Position numbers and translations under genes: made by a program. A stretch of DNA of 32,613 nt from Succinivibrio dextrinosolvens (GTDB taxonomy: Bacteria > Pseudomonadota > Gammaproteobacteria > Enterobacterales > Succinivibrionaceae), in the NCBI RefSeq assembly GCF_900116345.1, contig NZ_FPAH01000033.1:1-32613 (forward strand), read 5' to 3'. The notes beneath the pieces are model-generated. The model did no database searches. It saw only the letters and a program-made list of their open reading frames with translations, and was not told the DNA's origin. This document shows positions 1 to 8,584 of the stretch, in pieces; the first letter of the stretch is position 1, and each line of letters begins with the position of its first letter.

Positions 1-136
1 CAATGTGTGCAGCATAGTCCTTTTTAAACTTCGCTACAGCCCAGTTGTAGGCAAATCGTCTTACACCAAATGCCTTACGACAATAAGTAAAAAACTTATT
101 GTTTGCCTTTAGCTCAATAACCTGTCCTACAATCAT
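1..136 (-). CDS. tnpB: TnpB/OrfB of IS200/IS605 family, N-terminal part (cut by window edge)
   Basis: The reverse strand from 136 reads 45 codons into the left edge of the window. The product begins MIVGQVIELKANNKFF and contains RKAFGVRRFAYNWAVAKFKK, the helix-turn-helix start typical of IS605 OrfB/TnpB (usual form R-x-x-F-G-x-x-R-x-x-Y-N-W). TnpB is an RNA-guided nuclease accessory to IS200/IS605 transposition. The ATG at 136 is chosen because an in-frame TAA lies four codons upstream and a GGAAAAGA ribosome site sits directly before it. The RuvC nuclease part and the right-end guide RNA would lie outside the window, so whether the gene is intact cannot be judged. No tnpA is seen between it and the next gene. 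Confidence 0.8.
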   Translation of the reverse strand, partial: MIVGQVIELKANNKFFTYCRKAFGVRRFAYNWAVAKFKKDYAAHI

Positions 137-228
137 TCTTTTCCGTTACCTGTCAGCTTCTGCTGCTTCTTTTAGTAATTTACGAGACCAACTATTTTAC
201 CTTCTGCTGACAATCAAATAAAGCAGAG

Positions 229-261
229 AAAAACAAAGTCTACAAAATTTTTGTAGACTTT
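229..261 (-). terminator. Intrinsic terminator after the 1842-residue protein gene
   Basis: A perfect inverted repeat with 13-base arms (AAAGTCTACAAAA at 235-247, its complement at 249-261) lies 57 bases beyond the stop codon at 318. Read on the minus strand, it is followed by GTTTTTCTC, a short T-tract. It fits a rho-independent terminator for the minus-strand gene. It also lies 99 bases upstream of the tnpB start, so it would insulate tnpB from read-through. A subterminal hairpin of an IS605 end is a less likely alternative. Confidence 0.65.
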
Positions 262-317
262 ATAAACAATTTATAGATTTATCGAAACTGTTATTAGCCC
301 TTTTAGAGAATTACAGA

Positions 318-3300
318 CTAATCAAAACGAAGGTTAGTTGCCCTGATCTTCAGAACATTATTTGAATTTGAACTGGTCTCAGTCTTAAAGCTTGCGTAGC
401 CTCCACTTACAACACTCAGCCAGTCAGAATTAGTAATCTTTGAAGAAGGACCTCCCTTAGATTCAATTATCACATCGCTTAGGACAAAGTTATCTTTTAC
501 ATTGTAGCAGGCCTTCTCCAGCTGTTTTGGATCGTTTCTGAAGTTATGTAATACAGATGGCTTTATGGTTCTTACAAAAGTAACCTGACTGATGTCTCCA
601 TCATCAATAAGCTTCTGAAGCTTTGCTCTTATACCAGTATTGATAAGCCCCCTTCTCTCCAGCTCATCAAGATCATCAGAAGTGAGCTTGTTACAAACAC
701 TCTTATCAGTAGCCTGATCAATCATACCTGTAGTTGCTGAGGTATGGATGGTACGGATATGTTCAGATTTAAGTATTGAAGTATTAAACTGATTTATCTT
801 ATCAATACCCTCTCCTACCTTCTTAACATTCTTAACAAATTCTTCCGCTTGTTTTGGATTCTTCTTGTTTAATTTGGATGTCTTATGTGAAACATACAAA
901 TCGTTTACAACATTAACAGCATCCTTAACATGGAACATCTCGGAAGCACCAAGATCAGGCTTAGAGTAATCAATCTTATGAGAACCTTCATTAAGATCAA
1001 ATAGCTTGAACTTCTTTCCGATCTCATGAGTGGTACGAACCTCATGAGTTGACCCGGTATTGTCGACTGTAGTCTTTGAGTCTCGATTGTAGGTGTATGA
1101 CAACTCAAGTGCACCAAGCGTGGTGAACTTAACCATATTTTGCATTAGAGGATGCTCCTCTGCATACTTATCAATCAGAGCCTGCTTAACAGCATCATCC
1201 TTTTCATTGTTGATAGCATCAAGTTCATCATGATGCAAGAAGCCCTGAACAAGATTGCTGAGGTTAGCTTTAACCTGAGCCTTTCCGGTAATACTCCAGG
1301 AGTTTCCAGATGCTGCATCTGAAGCCAGACGGACATCCTCCTCGGTTAGCTGTGCAGTATACATCTTACACATGAAGGCGGCGGCTTCATCATCATTGTC
1401 AAACTTCAATTCAAGCACGCGGTTAGCGCCAACACTTGCTCCTGCGCCAGCCTTGGCACCGCCGGTAATAGCAGGCTTGAATGAAGCCTCTGCCTCAAGA
1501 CCGACCTTAAGGATACTTGCATTGATGAAGAGGCTCAGCTTTCCATCAGAATTTCTGGTGAAGGCCATAGCGGCATTAGAATTTATGGCCAGAGAAGCCT
1601 TTACCTTCATCAGGTCATTCTTATTCAGTACACCTCCGGTAACTGCATCAATACCGGCCAGAGGATTGAAGTTGACCTTAAAGTCCATGTTCTGGTTAAC
1701 ATAGCGGATCTCATTTTCTCCGATTCTGTTTACCATTTCCTTCATTGCAGGCAGATACTCATGGAAATCGTGTGATCTCTTTGCTGCCTCATCATCAGGC
1801 AGTCCGCCAAAGAGAATTTTCGCAGATCTGTAGATTCCCCTGATATCGTTGAAAACTGAGAAGAAATGAGACTTCACACTTCTGAACATCTTGGTCAGAA
1901 TAAACTGACTTGAGGTCTCTCTCAGTCTAGCCCTTGTCAGCAGTCTTGACATATTGGAGTCAAAGCCGCGAACCTGAAGGCACTGCATCATCTGCTGCTC
2001 AATTTTTCTTTTCTCAACTCTTGATGTCTTTGGATTCTTGTAAACCGAATACAGATCGGTCTTACTTGCATAACCAAGCTTCGCAGCAGCGTAACTTGAA
2101 GCAAGTCTAAGCTCATCACGGACAGCACTTCTGGACAGAAGCTTATTGGCCATAGGAACCAGAACTTCGGAGTCACCTTTACTAATCTCTAAATCCAGAG
2201 CGGCAGCATCCTTATTACGCTTATCAGTTCCATAGCCACCAATATAGGCACTCTTAATCTTCTGCAGATTGCTTCCATCTGCAGCCTGCATTGCGGCATC
2301 AGACAAAGCGGTACCTACTGAGTTTTTGGCTGCATCAGTTTCAAATCTGTTCTCATGAGTCTTGTAGACAATCAGAGAGTCAGCAGTAGTTGTATTCTCA
2401 AGATTCAGATGATTAGTGATAAAAGCATTGAGCTTTGCTGTAAAGGTTTCATCTGAAGCGGTATTCAGCTCTAACAGGTCACGACTGAAGGCGGTCTTAC
2501 CGTTTTCAGGATCCCCTGGAACCTCACTGAAGGAGTTTGGATCAATGTTCTGGTTTAAAATCTTAAGATTACTTATAAGCTCCTTCTTCTGTGCTACTGA
2601 AAGTGGAGCCTCTACAGTTGCCTTGGCAACGTTCTGGATCTGGTCCAGATCATACATACCGATTCTGGTGGTGAAATCACTTATCAGTGAATTGAGGAAT
2701 CCAGTCTTGGTATGCAGAGTACCGTTCATTAGAGCATCAAAATACTGCCCCTGCCCCGTAATAGCATTTGCAATAACCTCCTGATTCATAGCAGTAAGAG
2801 CTTCAACACTCATATGCTCAAAATCAAGATTTGGATGGTCTGTTCTATACTTGGCAGTAGCATCCATAATTGCAATGGCTGGAGCATTATTCAGAGCAGA
2901 CACCTGCATATATTTGTTAATCAGAAGCTTTACGCCCTTGGATAGAGGTTCCTGATTAGCATGAGTAGCCAGGATCTCCTCAAGCTTGTTCTGAGCATTC
3001 AGACATTTCTGCTTAAAGGCCTGAACCTTATCATCGGAAAAACGAGGATCATCAGGAATCTCAGGATTATTTCTCTTTCTGAGCTCATATACGGCATAAT
3101 CCTTGGCAAAACTGATCTCGTCTCTTGTAAAGGTGATAAGGTCCTTGTTATCAATACCGTAACTTCTCAGGATTGCAGGATCAAGCTGAGAGGCATCATC
3201 AACAAGATTGTCTCTTAAAAGAGAAATGGTAACAGCGACATTCTCACCCTTTACAGCATCACCTGGAGAGAGTTTCTGTGCAGACAGAAGTTTGTTGATG

Positions 3301-5846
3301 GTTGGCATACAGATAGCTTCATTACGAGCGTCAAGCTTTGCCTTGTATTGAGATGTAAGCTTCTCATCTCTGTTGACTTCCTCTGCAAGTTTCTTCTTAT
3401 TGATGCCGATTTTAATCAGTTCGTCAGGATCTGTAATATTATCGTAAGCAGTAAATGACCACTTGTCACCAAAGGTGTAGATGTCCTGACGCATCTCATT
3501 TAAGGCAAGAAGAGTCTTGCCCTTATCAGAGGAAACCAGAACACTCTGCAGAGCCTTCTTGTCATCAAGTTTGGAGTTCAGACTCTGAGCTAAATTAGAG
3601 GCAGTTGAAATCTGTTCTTTTTGTCTAAACACACCCTGACCAGTTGCATCGAGTTTAGCTCTAACATTCTCATCAAGAGAATTGATAAACGCATCTCGAG
3701 CCTGAATGCCAGGATTTACAGGCTGACCGTTTAGACCTGCAAAAGGATCAGGTTCTGCATCGATGGAATAAACTCTTGAAGGAGCATCTGCAATTGCACC
3801 GCTTGCAATCTGCTCACCCATATGGGAGTGATATGCTGCATAAAGTACAGTATTCCAGATGGCATTAAGCTGAGGTAAAGGAACATTAACAGCGTACTCC
3901 AGAAGCTTCTTGAGATCTGCAGCTTTAATCTCATTGAGATCAGCTCGGCTGATCTTATCCAAAAGTTCAGTAATATCGGCTGTATTAGCACCATAATCAG
4001 GACCGCCTGGAAGAGCATTGTTCTCCTGTTTTATCAGCTCAACTGTATCCTTGACAACGACAAAGGCCTTCAGATAGCCACACTGCTGCTTTAAAGCAGG
4101 ATCAGAAGTAATTCTTGCAAATGAGGTGGCCATATTCACAAAGGCAAACTTTGTATGTCTGTCATTAAATGCAGACTGAAGTTTTCCTGACAGAAGAGAT
4201 TTAGCTTTAGCAGGATCTTTTACTGCCCTAGCATACTCTTCTAGCATGTTAACAGTGGCAGTAATCTTCTGTTCCTCTGTAGCATTTGCAGGAGCAGACA
4301 TATTGGTAAAACCCTTGAAGCTAAATCTGTTCAGTGCTAACTGTCTGATTACCTCAGGGAACTGAGCCTTAAGATCAGGACTATCTGCAGTCTTTAATAC
4401 CAGAGCCTTCAGTGTTTTGAAATTCAGACTGTCACTAAAGCCCTCATGATCAGCCGGATTAAAAGCTGTAAAGGAATTTCTCAGAATATCAATCATCTGA
4501 CCAGCCTTCTGAGCTGACAGATCTCTGGAAATTTCACTAAAGACTGACATCATCACATTTGCAAAAGCATCATTTTTGCCTGGATTTGCAAACAGCTGTT
4601 CAACCTTAGCCTGAAGCTCTTCAAACTTCTTATTCTCATATTTTTCCACAAGAGCCATAAGATGCTCATTACCATAGGCTTCTGTAGCAATACGGTTTTT
4701 AATCTGATCCAGAGTATAACCTTTTAAGGTTGGATCCTTCAGGATTCTGTCAAGCTCATATTTCTCACTCATAAGCTTGTCAATCATTCTCTTGTTTTCA
4801 ACGAATGAGTTATAGTCAACTCTCTTTTCTTCAGAGAACTCATAGAGTGAAACCGTACCGAACTGGGTTGGAAGTCCATTATTCAGCTTATTGGAAACAA
4901 ACAGAGAAGTCTTGGCTGTAAGCTGATTTGGATCAGCTTTTGAGATATTACGTGCAGCATTGTTATAGGTTGTAGCAAGCTCAGAAATCTTTGCATTGGC
5001 TTCTGTCTTGTTTGCCACCAGACCAGTAATAAAACTATTTACGGTCTGCTGAAACTTACTGATAATCAGAGGGTTTCCAGTCAGCATTATTTTGTTTGCA
5101 ATTGTAGACTGAAGAGCTGCTTTAGCCTCCTCTATCTCCTGAGTAGAAGAAGCTGCAATCAGTTTTCCAATCTGGACCTGCAGAGTTTTAGCCAACTCAG
5201 GATCTTTCTGTCCTGGAGGCAGACGAGAATTGATATCCTCTGCATAAACAAAAGCAAAAGTATGAGCAAACAGTAAATCAACATATGCACGCTGAGCATT
5301 ATTACTTGATGCATTGTACAGAACGCGCATTTCCTTAACTGGATCTGTAGACTTAAAATGCTTTGCACACTTGATTTTAAAATCAAGGTCGCATTGTGAA
5401 GCAAGAGACTGAAGTTTAGCAAGATTTGGAGCTTCTTTGCCTGTCTTCTGTAGGACCTCGAAGCCGTTAGTCTGCTGAATAAAATTGGTTACAAACAGAG
5501 TGTCATCCATATTGGAAATATTCTGATTTCCATTATTAACCAACTTGGCATTGGATAGAATCGTATCTGAGTTAAGAACATTATTTTCAACAGGATGTAG
5601 AACAGGATCATTCATTAGATTTGGAGCATTCTCCAGAATATTTCCGCCCTGATGCTGCTGATTAACAATCTGATTATTGACAACATTATTCTGAAGTCTC
5701 AGGTTATTAGTTAGAGAATTCACATTAGGATTAGGTGCAGAATGGCGCTGAACAATATCATTCTGCTGATTGACATCATTGTTCTGATTAACATTATTAT
5801 TCTGGTTTACATTTCCAATACCATTGTTATTGATTCTTTCTGACAT
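318..5846 (-). CDS. Giant probable type III secreted effector, 1842 aa, paralogue of the protein at 10171-15543
   Basis: I do not recognise a named family. The first ~120 residues are low-complexity and rich in Asn and Gln, with IVQRH at 31-35, followed by a long, mostly helical, soluble body without signal peptide or obvious membrane segment. The C-terminal part (about 1240-1842) is the most conserved with the second giant protein. It includes a helix-rich stretch (WNTVLYAAYH near 680 is also shared), then a beta-strand-rich Gly/Ala section near 1400-1600 with a Gly/Ala stretch (AGAGASVGA) and DNDDEAAAFMCKMYTAQL. The end is a conserved block with ATDKSVCNKL and DWLSVVSGG. Start: ATG at 5846 with GAGGATAGG upstream. 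The gene lies on the same strand as sctP-sctQ-sctR, 396 bases after sctR, which with the disordered N-terminus suggests a type III substrate. The size class is similar to AvrE/DspE effectors, but I see no decisive shared motif. Confidence 0.75.
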   Translation of the reverse strand: MSERINNNGIGNVNQNNNVNQNNDVNQQNDIVQRHSAPNPNVNSLTNNLRLQNNVVNNQIVNQQHQGGNILENAPNLMNDPVLHPVENNVLNSDTILSNAKLVNNGNQNISNMDDTLFVTNFIQQTNGFEVLQKTGKEAPNLAKLQSLASQCDLDFKIKCAKHFKSTDPVKEMRVLYNASSNNAQRAYVDLLFAHTFAFVYAEDINSRLPPGQKDPELAKTLQVQIGKLIAASSTQEIEEAKAALQSTIANKIMLTGNPLIISKFQQTVNSFITGLVANKTEANAKISELATTYNNAARNISKADPNQLTAKTSLFVSNKLNNGLPTQFGTVSLYEFSEEKRVDYNSFVENKRMIDKLMSEKYELDRILKDPTLKGYTLDQIKNRIATEAYGNEHLMALVEKYENKKFEELQAKVEQLFANPGKNDAFANVMMSVFSEISRDLSAQKAGQMIDILRNSFTAFNPADHEGFSDSLNFKTLKALVLKTADSPDLKAQFPEVIRQLALNRFSFKGFTNMSAPANATEEQKITATVNMLEEYARAVKDPAKAKSLLSGKLQSAFNDRHTKFAFVNMATSFARITSDPALKQQCGYLKAFVVVKDTVELIKQENNALPGGPDYGANTADITELLDKISRADLNEIKAADLKKLLEYAVNVPLPQLNAIWNTVLYAAYHSHMGEQIASGAIADAPSRVYSIDAEPDPFAGLNGQPVNPGIQARDAFINSLDENVRAKLDATGQGVFRQKEQISTASNLAQSLNSKLDDKKALQSVLVSSDKGKTLLALNEMRQDIYTFGDKWSFTAYDNITDPDELIKIGINKKKLAEEVNRDEKLTSQYKAKLDARNEAICMPTINKLLSAQKLSPGDAVKGENVAVTISLLRDNLVDDASQLDPAILRSYGIDNKDLITFTRDEISFAKDYAVYELRKRNNPEIPDDPRFSDDKVQAFKQKCLNAQNKLEEILATHANQEPLSKGVKLLINKYMQVSALNNAPAIAIMDATAKYRTDHPNLDFEHMSVEALTAMNQEVIANAITGQGQYFDALMNGTLHTKTGFLNSLISDFTTRIGMYDLDQIQNVAKATVEAPLSVAQKKELISNLKILNQNIDPNSFSEVPGDPENGKTAFSRDLLELNTASDETFTAKLNAFITNHLNLENTTTADSLIVYKTHENRFETDAAKNSVGTALSDAAMQAADGSNLQKIKSAYIGGYGTDKRNKDAAALDLEISKGDSEVLVPMANKLLSRSAVRDELRLASSYAAAKLGYASKTDLYSVYKNPKTSRVEKRKIEQQMMQCLQVRGFDSNMSRLLTRARLRETSSQFILTKMFRSVKSHFFSVFNDIRGIYRSAKILFGGLPDDEAAKRSHDFHEYLPAMKEMVNRIGENEIRYVNQNMDFKVNFNPLAGIDAVTGGVLNKNDLMKVKASLAINSNAAMAFTRNSDGKLSLFINASILKVGLEAEASFKPAITGGAKAGAGASVGANRVLELKFDNDDEAAAFMCKMYTAQLTEEDVRLASDAASGNSWSITGKAQVKANLSNLVQGFLHHDELDAINNEKDDAVKQALIDKYAEEHPLMQNMVKFTTLGALELSYTYNRDSKTTVDNTGSTHEVRTTHEIGKKFKLFDLNEGSHKIDYSKPDLGASEMFHVKDAVNVVNDLYVSHKTSKLNKKNPKQAEEFVKNVKKVGEGIDKINQFNTSILKSEHIRTIHTSATTGMIDQATDKSVCNKLTSDDLDELERRGLINTGIRAKLQKLIDDGDISQVTFVRTIKPSVLHNFRNDPKQLEKACYNVKDNFVLSDVIIESKGGPSSKITNSDWLSVVSGGYASFKTETSSNSNNVLKIRATNLRFD

Positions 5847-6242
5847 AATCCTATCCTCAGTACTATCTAATATGAGAACTACTCTTATATATAATAAATT
5901 ATTTTATGAGTTATGGAACTACTTATAAAAACATATGTGAAGATAAGCACGCTTTTATTGATAAATAAATGTAGATATATTAATTACAGAATCAAGAACG
6001 TGTTTTACTTTTAAAAAATGATAAACAAGCAGGTTCGTATATGATTAAAAAGCATTATTTCAAGATTTGTGAAAAATAATCCAGATAATTAGAAGCTGTA
6101 AGAGAAGACAGTTAGAAGAACAACAATTGTTTATCTTTTCTGACAGAAGAAGTAATCCGGAGGTTAAACCAGATTTTTCAGAACAGCATCAGGCTTCAGG
6201 ACCTAGCCCAAAGCTCTGACACAAAATAGAGATACAAAAGAA
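5847..6242. other. 396-base intergenic region between sctR and the giant gene
   Basis: No convincing gene is present on either strand. In particular there is no sctS-sized membrane ORF, although sctS normally follows sctR. Both flanking genes run on the minus strand, so this region must hold either read-through or the promoter of the giant gene. The stretch near 5880-5900 is very AT-rich (minus strand TTATTATATATAAG), which could be a -10 area, but no good -35 partner is visible. Confidence 0.5.
6154..6175 (-). terminator. Weak hairpin downstream of sctR
   Basis: On the minus strand AATCTGG and CCGGATT can pair over seven bases with one G-U pair, loop of eight, about 70 bases after the sctR stop. 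The following minus-strand bases (ACTTCTTCTG) are only mildly T-rich. It is at best a weak or rho-assisted stop, so partial read-through into the giant gene is plausible. Confidence 0.25.
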
Positions 6243-6896
6243 CTAGTACGAGTAACTGTACATAAGTCCCTGAGTAAGTTTCAGCCAGCCGTCAAGTGAC
6301 ACAAACAGCATCAGCTTGAAAGGCAGAGAAATAGACATTGGCGACACCATCATCATACCCATAGCCAGGAGGATGTTGGATATAATCAGGTCAATGGCAA
6401 TAAAAGGAAGATAAAGCAGAAAGCCAATCTGGAAAGCCTTTGTCAGCTCAGAAATCACAAAAGAAGGAATAACGAACAGATAATTGTCCTGTTCAATTGA
6501 ATTTCTCATCTCCTCAGGCCAGATCTTCTTAGCGGCATTAACAAAGGTTTTAGTGATACGCACATCCGTATTCACGATCATAAAATCCTTCAGAGGCTTT
6601 GAATAGGTATTTATATCCTCAACAAGCTCAATGATGCCTTTATTTTGAAGCTGAACTCCGTCAAGATCTTCTACAATCTGCTTACCTACAGGAGCCATGA
6701 TGAATACAGATAAAATCATGGACAGAGCAGCAAGCACCATACCAGGAGGAGTCTGCTGAACACCCAGAGCATTTCTGATTAGAGAGAGAACAATAACAAT
6801 CTTGCAGTAGGAAGTAACTACTGTGACCAGAATAGGCATAATGCCCATTACGGCCATAAGGACAAGAAAGTTAAAATGATTAAAATCAGTTCCCAT
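6243..6896 (-). CDS. sctR: SctR, type III export-gate membrane protein (FliP/YscR/SpaP family)
   Basis: This is a core component of the inner-membrane export gate, forming the SctR5-S4-T1 complex through which substrates leave the cytosol. The 217 residues match the family's usual length. Visible hallmarks are the N-terminal hydrophobic segment ending TSYCKIVIVLSLIRNALG, then QQTPPGMVLAALSMILSVFI, and the FliP-family signature PSFVISELTKAFQIGFLLYL. A pair of C-terminal membrane spans follows (IAIDLIISNILLAMGMMMV and the end after LPFKLMLFV). The start ATG lies four bases beyond the sctQ stop, so translation is probably coupled. sctS, sctT and sctU, which usually follow sctR, are absent. Confidence 0.96.
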   Translation of the reverse strand: MGTDFNHFNFLVLMAVMGIMPILVTVVTSYCKIVIVLSLIRNALGVQQTPPGMVLAALSMILSVFIMAPVGKQIVEDLDGVQLQNKGIIELVEDINTYSKPLKDFMIVNTDVRITKTFVNAAKKIWPEEMRNSIEQDNYLFVIPSFVISELTKAFQIGFLLYLPFIAIDLIISNILLAMGMMMVSPMSISLPFKLMLFVSLDGWLKLTQGLMYSYSY

Positions 6897-6900
6897 AAAA

Positions 6901-7917
6901 TCAGCTCTTTAGTTCGGTAACCTGAACACCAATGCTATCTCCAAGATCGACAAGGCGACCAGAGCCCACAATCTTTCCATTAACCTTAATAGAAACAGGA
7001 GACTGCTTAGAACATGATAGAGTTAGAACAGAACCAGGCTTTAAGGTTGAAACCTCATCATAGGTAAGAGATCTTCTGTCAACCTCAAAGGCAACATCAA
7101 AATTAAGATCATCTGTATTAACTGTACCAGTTTCATCTATCTGAGAAGCGCCTTCATTCATTGACATATCTTGAGTATTATCGCTCATATTGTTTATATT
7201 CTCCTCGTTTGCAACTGTTTTTATGCCTTTAAAAATACCCTGCCCCTCTGCAAGTTCAAAAACCAGACATTTGTTTCCAATCTTCGCATAGGCAAGATTG
7301 GAATCAAAAAGATAGACATCCGGGATCAGAATATCACCGCAAGCAAGATTCTTGAGGTCGCGGGTTTTAAGAGTCACATAACCGATGTCAAAACCAAGCT
7401 CTACACCAAGGTTGTGGACCAGCCCTTCATTTACGTTCTTCTCAAGATTTTCAAACATATGGGCAAGATTAAAGGCAGCCTCATCATTTGGAATCTCAAT
7501 TTTCAGAGGAATGGAGCAGGTTTCATGATTCAGAGTGCAGTAAAGCTCAAAAACTGAAGTGAATGAAACAGGAGGATCACAGAAGGTAATATAGGCATTT
7601 ACCTTGGATGACAGATACTCTATTTCCCTGTTAAATACCATTTCCAGACTTGCAGATAAAAGTTCAAATGGCAGTGATCTTGGGTTGATATCCTTTAAGA
7701 GAGGATCCTCATTTAGAAAATCATCAGACAGAGCAGATACTTTCAGAATAGCTCCATTGATATTAAGGAAGGCGCTAACCACTTCCTCAGAATCATAGAC
7801 ACTAAGAGGACTGAACTTAAAGGCCGCACCAGTCCCCATCGCAGCATTTATTGCATTGAAAAGTCTGGCCTGGGATACAGAAAGAGGCGCAATCTCATAA
7901 GGAACTGGTTCAGACAT
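6901..7917 (-). CDS. sctQ: SctQ, cytoplasmic C-ring/sorting platform protein (YscQ/SpaO family)
   Basis: SctQ forms the cytosolic pods that receive chaperone-effector complexes and link SctK to SctL/SctN. The product is about 338 residues. Its last ~75 residues form a clear SpoA (surface presentation of antigens) domain: RRSLTYDEVSTLKPGSVLTL, then VSIKVNGKIVGSGRLVDLGD, ending VQVTEL. The N-terminal two-thirds is divergent, as usual for the family. Two starts are possible. The ATG at 7923 has a GGAG only three bases away, while the ATG at 7917 has the same GGAG at nine bases, so 7917 is preferred. Either start overlaps the end of sctP (stop at 7910), indicating translational coupling. An internal start that would give a short SctQ-C form is listed separately. 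Confidence 0.92.
   Translation of the reverse strand: MSEPVPYEIAPLSVSQARLFNAINAAMGTGAAFKFSPLSVYDSEEVVSAFLNINGAILKVSALSDDFLNEDPLLKDINPRSLPFELLSASLEMVFNREIEYLSSKVNAYITFCDPPVSFTSVFELYCTLNHETCSIPLKIEIPNDEAAFNLAHMFENLEKNVNEGLVHNLGVELGFDIGYVTLKTRDLKNLACGDILIPDVYLFDSNLAYAKIGNKCLVFELAEGQGIFKGIKTVANEENINNMSDNTQDMSMNEGASQIDETGTVNTDDLNFDVAFEVDRRSLTYDEVSTLKPGSVLTLSCSKQSPVSIKVNGKIVGSGRLVDLGDSIGVQVTELKS
7186..7206 (-). promoter_or_regulatory. Possible internal translation start for a short SctQ-C product
   Basis: Inside sctQ, on the minus strand, a perfect GAGGAG (7206-7201) lies 12 bases before an in-frame ATG (7188) at the linker before the SpoA domain. Starting there gives a 95-residue protein (MSDNTQDMSMNEGASQ...) consisting of the linker and SpoA domain. 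Known SctQ homologues (YscQ, SpaO) make a C-terminal fragment of about this size from an internal start, and it is a structural partner of the full protein. The spacing is longer than optimal, so this is a candidate only. Confidence 0.45.
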
Positions 7918-8563
7918 TATCATTATCTCCGTCTTTCAGAACGGCATCACTGTTCTGAGCCATACCTCTGATATCGTTGTGGACACCTTCGGTATCAATA
8001 CCATCAAAGGAAACTTCTACTCTGAAGGCATTCTTTTCATGAGTATCCAGATCAGCCTCAAGCATATCCTTGGTAGCCATCAGCTTTTTGAAGGAAATAG
8101 GATCGGAGGATACGATATTCACAAAAAGCATGCCACTGATATCACGAGTCAAGGTGATTTGTGTATTGGTAAGTACAGTATCATTCAGCTGTAGCATAAC
8201 CTGATGGGCACCATCAAGGCGAGGCTGAGAAACCAGAATCTTATCCACAAGAGATGTCACCAGCTGCTGCAGTTCGGTCTGAGTTCCAACAGAAGAACTC
8301 TGGGTAGCTGCATTAACAGATGAGCTTGTCATGGAGCTAGCCTGCTTGGCAAAGGAAGAAAACATTGAAGACAGATCGGAATCCTTCTTCTGACCATCAG
8401 CATTATTCTTCTCAGAGCCAGCTCCTTCCTTACGGGTCATTTCCTTCTCGAACTGTTCTTTTTTCTGCTTAGACCAGTAGTCGTCACCCCTTGTCTTTAA
8501 ATCATCCTTGCTGTCTGCAACAGGTGCAGAAGAACCATCTGAAGATAACCCCTGAACCCTCAT
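7910..8563 (-). CDS. sctP: SctP-like needle-length/substrate-switch protein (HpaP/YscP C-terminal type)
   Basis: SctP proteins measure needle or inner-rod length and switch export to translocators and effectors. The 217-residue product has a charged, disordered first half (Lys/Glu/Ser-rich, to about residue 90). A folded C-terminal half has the pattern LVTSLVDKILVSQP, then QVMLQLNDTVLTNTQITLTR, then a short hydrophobic beta stretch LFVNIVSS. This corresponds to the type III HpaP/SctP C-terminal domain. Position immediately before sctQ is the classical sctP place. Start: ATG at 8563 with AGAGG six bases upstream. It follows the transposase-like gene by 21 bases and overlaps the 5' end of sctQ. 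Family assignment rests on domain pattern and gene order, since N-terminal parts of SctP diverge fast. Confidence 0.8.
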   Translation of the reverse strand: MRVQGLSSDGSSAPVADSKDDLKTRGDDYWSKQKKEQFEKEMTRKEGAGSEKNNADGQKKDSDLSSMFSSFAKQASSMTSSSVNAATQSSSVGTQTELQQLVTSLVDKILVSQPRLDGAHQVMLQLNDTVLTNTQITLTRDISGMLFVNIVSSDPISFKKLMATKDMLEADLDTHEKNAFRVEVSFDGIDTEGVHNDIRGMAQNSDAVLKDGDNDNV

Positions 8564-8584
8564 GATAAACCTCTTTCTTCTAGC

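Noticed and set aside
318-5846. Assigning the giant proteins to the AvrE/DspE family
   Set aside because: Only size, T3SS linkage and a beta-rich C-terminal part agree; no WxxxE or other AvrE landmark was found, so the family is left open.
5847-6242. Possible missed sctS gene after sctR
   Set aside because: Neither strand has a frame long enough for the two-helix ~88-residue SctS, and the translations are polar and interrupted by stops.
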